DNA of 40,306 bases. Origin: Waddliaceae bacterium. GTDB taxonomy: Bacteria > Chlamydiota > Chlamydiia > Chlamydiales > GCA-2709385. The translations under genes and the position numbers were made by a program. Shown piece after piece: positions 37,142 to 40,306 of the stretch (the first letter of the stretch is position 1; the number at the start of each line of letters is the position of its first letter). The DNA is taken from positions 1-40,306 of the forward strand of contig PAQS01000033.1 of assembly GCA_002709385.1 (NCBI GenBank), read 5' to 3'. Under the pieces are notes generated by a model. The model had not been told where the DNA came from, did no database searches, and was given only the letters and a program-made list of their open reading frames with translations.

Positions 37142-37765
37142 GATGCTTTGTACATAGTGATTGATAAAGCGTTTTATGGTAGCTGAAGCTCCTTCACTTC
37201 CATGAAGAACAAGCAAGTCACCGTTTTTTAGGAGCTGGGTAGCTTCTTTGATGTGAGAAGAAAAATACCGTCTCAAAAGTGTACGCATTTCCATTAAATT
37301 CCCATTGATTTCTAGCTTTTGCAAAACACCTCTTTTGCTTCGTATTGCTTCTCCAATATGAAAGTTTTTTAGAGTTTCAGCGACACTAAGCGCTAGTTCG
37401 AGTTCTAATTGTTGAGATTTCTGTGTAATAGCTGCTATTTCGCTATTGACTAAGTCACAAAACGCTTCTTTGAGTTTTTCTTTTTCTTCTGTTTCCATAA
37501 CTGTGTTGCGCAATTTTCCAATTCGACGGTCAATTTTTCGCAAACGAGATTTACTTCGCTTTTTAAGATGATTGACAAAGTAATCATTTTCTTGCTGACT
37601 CGATTCTTCACCAGCATCGGCGTCTAAAAAAGTCTTAAATAGATCTCTTGTCTCTATTTTAGCTCCAGGATCGAGTTTAGGAGCCTTTCCCTTCTTTGCT
37701 TTACTTTTCGGTTGAAAAGGCTCTGCTTTAGATGTTTGAATTTTACCTGTTGAAGAGTCAGTCAC
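37124..37765 (-). CDS. Unknown basic coiled-coil protein
   Basis: The product is about 213 residues. The start is probably GTG at 37765, placed 6 bases after AAGGA; a TTG at 37768 is too close to that site. The N-terminal 50 residues are Lys/Ser/Pro-rich (SKAEPFQPKSKAKKGKAPK) and disordered-looking. A strongly basic stretch HLKKRSKSRLRKIDRRIGKL follows and then a long helical region. No membrane segment. The basic tract suggests nucleic-acid or membrane-lipid binding, but I recognise no family. It is convergent with slc1, and the terminator overlaps its 3' end. It could be a type III substrate. Confidence 0.65.
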   Translation of the reverse strand: MTDSSTGKIQTSKAEPFQPKSKAKKGKAPKLDPGAKIETRDLFKTFLDADAGEESSQQENDYFVNHLKKRSKSRLRKIDRRIGKLRNTVMETEEKEKLKEAFCDLVNSEIAAITQKSQQLELELALSVAETLKNFHIGEAIRSKRGVLQKLEINGNLMEMRTLLRRYFSSHIKEATQLLKNGDLLVLHGSEGASATIKRFINHYVQSIKKPAK

Positions 37766-37768
37766 CAA

Positions 37769-38035
37769 TATTCCTTATTTATTCAAATCACATTTATGAG
37801 TGTTTTAGCATAATAGGAGGTAGTTTCAAAATAGTAACTCATGTTACGCAGACGACTGCATAGCCTTTAACTCTTGAATAGCTGCCTGGATTACATCACG
37901 GTCCTGAAGATAAGTTAGATGTATTCATCTCATCAATTTATCAGACTTTACGTAATGGAGGAAAATATCTTTATGCGTCATGTATTCGCACAAGAGATTT
38001 CTGACAGTACTAAGAGTGCTCGTAAATAATAAAGT
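37769..38035. other. Gene-poor stretch with possible gene remnants
   Basis: No intact gene. On the minus strand, one frame reads LTYLQDRDVIQAAIQELKAM to a stop at 37844-37846, preceded in the same frame by a short segment with MTHKDIFLHYVKSDKLMR before a TGA. On the plus strand, a frame around 37895-38005 reads KLDVFISSIYQTLRNGG. All are too short to be genes. They could be remains of one gene broken by the same events that duplicated the leader nearby. Confidence 0.35.
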
Positions 38036-38157
38036 TATTGAAAAGTGCCGCAAAGCGTGTTTCCTATGCTTTGCGGTTACATCTTTTAGGAAAAAATGTT
38101 ATCAATTTATTTTTTTTCAAAAACTACCGAGAACTTGAAAAGAGGTTTTTTCCAATG
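38036..38157 (+). repeat. Duplicated leader, copy 1 (before the ankyrin gene)
   Basis: Contains ATTGAAAAGTGCCGCAAAGC, a hairpin CCGCAAAGC/GCTTTGCGG (38048-38076), ACATC, a 46-base insert absent from copy 2, and GAACTTGAAAAGAGGTTTT before the start codon. It provides the ribosome binding site of the ankyrin gene. Confidence 0.8.
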
Positions 38158-39372
38158 ACAATCTCAGGCACTTTTCCAATTCACGCATACGCTTATCTCA
38201 ATAGTTCTATTAACCATCAAAATGCATATGGTGATACAGCTCTCCATGAATCTGCTAAAAACGGCAACATTCAAGAAGTTAAATTTTTGCTGACTCATTC
38301 AGATATTGATATTAACATTCAAAACAAAGGCGGTGATACTCCATTAACTTTAGCTGCTTGGGGAAAAAACATCGACGTAATGGAGTTGTTGTTGGCTCGC
38401 CCTGAAATCAATGTAAATCTTTCATGCAATCGTAAATGGACAGCTCTATACATAATGATTTGGAAAGACAACTTAGATGGAATAGATCTTTTACTCGATC
38501 ATCCTGATATCGATGTGAATCTTCAATGCGAGTACGGTACAGCATTACACTTGGCTATCGACCGTAATAAAACAAAAATAGCTAAGCTTTTACTAGCACG
38601 CTCTGAAATCGATGTAAACCGTAAAGACGAAAACGATGGTGATACACCCTTAATTCAAGCGGTTTATAATAGAGGATTAAGCAAATCCATAAGTCTTTTA
38701 TTAACTCGAGATGATCTTGATGTAAATGTTCAGAACCACAAAGGTTACACAGCTTTACACAGAGCGGCAATGAGAGAAAATATAGAGGCTCTTAAAGTCT
38801 TATTATCTCGCTCAGATATCAATGTGAATCCTCAAAATAGAAGAAAAAAGACACCTTTACATAAGGTCGTGAGGCAAAATAATATAAAAGTCACAAAAAT
38901 CTTATTAAAGCACCCTGATATCGATGTGAATGCGAAAAACTTTTTTGACTGCACACCTTTACACGAAGCTATTTCGGAAGATTATACTGAAATCATAAAC
39001 CTTTTACTGAATCATCCTAAATTAGACATCAACAACCGAGGTGTATGTGGTCGGACGCCTCTACATGCAGTAGTTGTTAAAAATAATATTCAGGTAATGC
39101 AAAACTTACTGAATCGACCTGAAGTCGACGTAAACTTGTTTGATGAATATGACAATACGCCATTACATATAGCAGTGCATAACAAGAATAAAGAAGCTTG
39201 TTTACTCTTATCTAAACACGAAAAAATTGACTTAAGTTACTACGTAAACAGTAAAGGTAAAAAGTGCTGGAGCTGCGCAGGGAAAAATTTTAGCAAAGAA
39301 GAAAATTCATTTATCCGAAAAGTTTTTGAAAAAAGAGATGAGAATGAAAAAATAGACGAAGATTCTGATTAA
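38155..39372 (+). CDS. Ankyrin-repeat protein, ten repeats
   Basis: The product is 405 residues from the ATG at 38155. The frame opens 39 codons earlier, but that part is the duplicated leader, and the AAAGAGG site stands right before this ATG. Ten ankyrin repeats of about 33 residues fill residues 20-360. The signature turns read DTALHESA, DTPLTLAA, GTALHLAI, YTALHRAA, KTPLHKVV and so on, with the spacing motif DIDVN between units. A Cys-containing CWSCAGKN segment and an acidic tail (ENEKIDEDSD) close it. No membrane segment or enzyme domain. Ankyrin proteins of intracellular bacteria are often host-directed, which is inference here. Confidence 0.93.
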   Translation: MTISGTFPIHAYAYLNSSINHQNAYGDTALHESAKNGNIQEVKFLLTHSDIDINIQNKGGDTPLTLAAWGKNIDVMELLLARPEINVNLSCNRKWTALYIMIWKDNLDGIDLLLDHPDIDVNLQCEYGTALHLAIDRNKTKIAKLLLARSEIDVNRKDENDGDTPLIQAVYNRGLSKSISLLLTRDDLDVNVQNHKGYTALHRAAMRENIEALKVLLSRSDINVNPQNRRKKTPLHKVVRQNNIKVTKILLKHPDIDVNAKNFFDCTPLHEAISEDYTEIINLLLNHPKLDINNRGVCGRTPLHAVVVKNNIQVMQNLLNRPEVDVNLFDEYDNTPLHIAVHNKNKEACLLLSKHEKIDLSYYVNSKGKKCWSCAGKNFSKEENSFIRKVFEKRDENEKIDEDSD

Positions 39373-39387
39373 CTCTAATTTTTCTAA

Positions 39388-39459
39388 AATTGAAAAGTAC
39401 CGCAAAGCGTAGAAAACGCGCTTTGCGGTGACATCGAACTTGAAAAGAGGTTTTACATG
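39388..39459 (+). repeat. Duplicated leader, copy 2 (after the ankyrin gene)
   Basis: AATTGAAAAGTACCGCAAAG through an 11-bp perfect hairpin (39399-39409 with 39419-39429), ACATC and GAACTTGAAAAGAGGTTTT to the ATG at 39457. It is closely similar to 38036-38157 but lacks the 46-base insert. The hairpin stands just after the ankyrin stop and might also end that transcript. Confidence 0.8.
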
Positions 39460-39495
39460 AAAGCGCTTAAAGATTTACTCACAGTTACTTATCTT
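39457..39495 (+). pseudogene. Start of a gene interrupted by the insertion sequence
   Basis: An ATG with the AAGAGG ribosome site from the duplicated leader opens a frame of 13 codons (MKALKDLLTVTYL) before sequence belonging to the insertion element begins. The frame goes on to 39657 only by chance through the element. The lost gene was probably a neighbour sharing the same leader as the ankyrin gene. The exact junction is inferred. Confidence 0.4.
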
Positions 39496-40306
39496 ACCCC
39501 CGATGGTGACTACGCTAACGGACAAGCTTTCTGTGCCATATATGCAAGCACAAAAAATAGAACTTTTAAACAAAATCCTTTTTCCGTTTTTACTCGGAGG
39601 GATCTAGGCATTCGACTTGTTATACTACTAAATACTGTCTCGATACAATTGCGATAGTAGCCCAGCGTCTGCTTGTCTTCATATGTTATGTTGACGTTTA
39701 AGATTTTTTCGTCGTTTAGCAAGTAGCCGAATTTGCTCAATTTCTAGTAGAGTATCTTCAAAATCATAATCAGTATAAGCACTGTCTGCTAAGATGGTAG
39801 ATTCTGCGTCTAATGCTAAAGTCAGATTTCGACATGCGCTTATATCTGTATGAGAAGCAGGAGTAAAACTAAATTCTAAAGGTATACCGTCTGTATCGAC
39901 GACCATATGCACTTTGATACCAAAAAAATACTGCTTACGAGATGCAGAGTAGCCGTGATATTCCTTTCCAGAAAATATTTGTGCTCGGAAACTTTTATGA
40001 TTTTCATAAGCTTTGACTGGAAAACTATCTACCACAAAAAGTTGATTTTGCGGGTTTCTTAAATAGACTTGCATAGCTTGAAAAACCATCATCCATAGAT
40101 GATCAGGTATGCTGTGGATTCGCTGTATCAAGCGACTGTAGCTAAGTAAACTCATAAACATCTTTTGATGTGATGCAAATAACCTGGCACGTTTATAGTC
40201 TCCGTAACATGCACTTGCAGCGTAAATAGCAAAGGTCATGATCTCTGCTGTAGTCATCTTGCACTGTATATCATCACGAACTCGCAGTACCTTACAGACT
40301 CCGTCA
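39496..40306 (-). mobile_element. IS982-family insertion sequence, one end outside the window
   Basis: It covers the transposase and the short end beyond its stop. The likely outer end begins ACCCCCGATGG at 39496; IS982 ends typically begin with ACCC, but the partner end is beyond 40306, so inverted repeats and target duplication cannot be checked. It sits right behind the duplicated leader. Confidence 0.6.
39510..40305 (-). pseudogene. IS982-type transposase, frameshifted and 5' cut by the window
   Basis: The frame is open from the window edge (…DGVCKVLRVRDDIQCK before the ATG at 40257) and encodes a DDE transposase of the IS982 type: MTTAEIMTFAIYAAS, the first Asp in FVVDSFPVKAYEN, RKQYFFGIKVHMVVDTDGIP, and the second Asp in ILADSAYTDYDFE. 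It stops at 39679 after RKNLKRQHNI. The rest continues one base over in the next frame, with the catalytic Glu in NCIETVFSSITSRMP, and ends at 39510. One extra base, perhaps in the A6 run at 39704-39709, would explain this. Without its Glu, the upstream product is inactive unless frameshifting rescues it. Confidence 0.85.

Noticed and set aside
38038-38154. In-frame N-terminal extension of the ankyrin protein
   Set aside because: This part coincides with the duplicated leader containing a hairpin, and the ribosome site stands before the ATG at 38155.
39496-39657. 66-codon plus-strand frame starting at 39457 as a real gene
   Set aside because: All but the first 13 codons lie in the insertion element and are antisense to the transposase C-terminus.
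1-40306. CRISPR arrays, tRNA and rRNA genes
   Set aside because: I saw no regularly spaced short repeats and no cloverleaf or rRNA-like sequence in the gene-free stretches I read.

Overview
This window looks like chromosomal DNA of an environmental (amoeba-associated) member of the Chlamydiales. The best markers are the gene at 36500-37084, which matches the chlamydial type III secretion chaperone Slc1 (CT043 family) and lies divergent from glgX exactly as CT042/CT043 do in Chlamydia. A type III translocon operon (SycD/LcrH-type chaperone, two-hydrophobic-region translocator, one-hydrophobic-region translocator) and several proteins with the bilobed hydrophobic segment of inclusion-membrane proteins agree with this. 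Genes that classical Chlamydia usually lack (photolyase, class II aldolase, DUF255 protein) point to a Simkania-, Parachlamydia- or Waddlia-like lineage. I cannot fix the genus from the sequence alone.

Layout. 1-2320: 3' part of a large AT-rich unknown gene, then a 446-bp gene-free stretch built of a ~155-bp direct repeat plus an inverted copy of its tail. 2321-4732: apgM-like alkaline-phosphatase-superfamily protein and class II fructose-bisphosphate aldolase, both minus. 4964-9219: three-gene plus-strand operon (DUF255 thioredoxin-like, DUF1295 membrane protein, photolyase), meeting a small secreted unknown protein. 9873-13277: acyl-CoA thioesterase, nitrilase-family amidohydrolase and a long TPR protein. 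13309-18170: unknown protein, parvulin PpiC, typA/bipA and mgtE, with a strong shared terminator between ppiC and typA. 18264-21933: two divergent candidate inclusion-membrane proteins (one a coiled-coil protein, one carrying an alpha/beta-hydrolase domain) and a methyltransferase. 22008-24852: the type III translocon operon, four minus-strand genes that overlap or nearly abut. 25196-29977: SNF-family transporter, ruvB, spoIID-like amidase-enhancer/transglycosylase and queA in a row. 30169-33804: two unknown proteins and a decayed gene with three lesions. 33977-37768: glgX, slc1 and an unknown basic coiled-coil protein. 37769-40306: gene-poor accessory end with a ten-repeat ankyrin protein, a duplicated hairpin-bearing leader and an IS982-type insertion sequence that runs off the window and carries a frameshift.

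How it fits together. Housekeeping functions (glycolysis, glycogen debranching, Mg2+ uptake, translation GTPase, queuosine, Holliday junction migration, septal peptidoglycan processing) alternate with host-interaction genes. The latter are the translocon, the Slc1 chaperone, Inc-like proteins, the ankyrin protein and several lineage-specific unknown proteins that are plausible type III substrates. The end of the window shows active genome decay: the IS insertion, a frameshifted transposase, leader duplication and a pseudogene.
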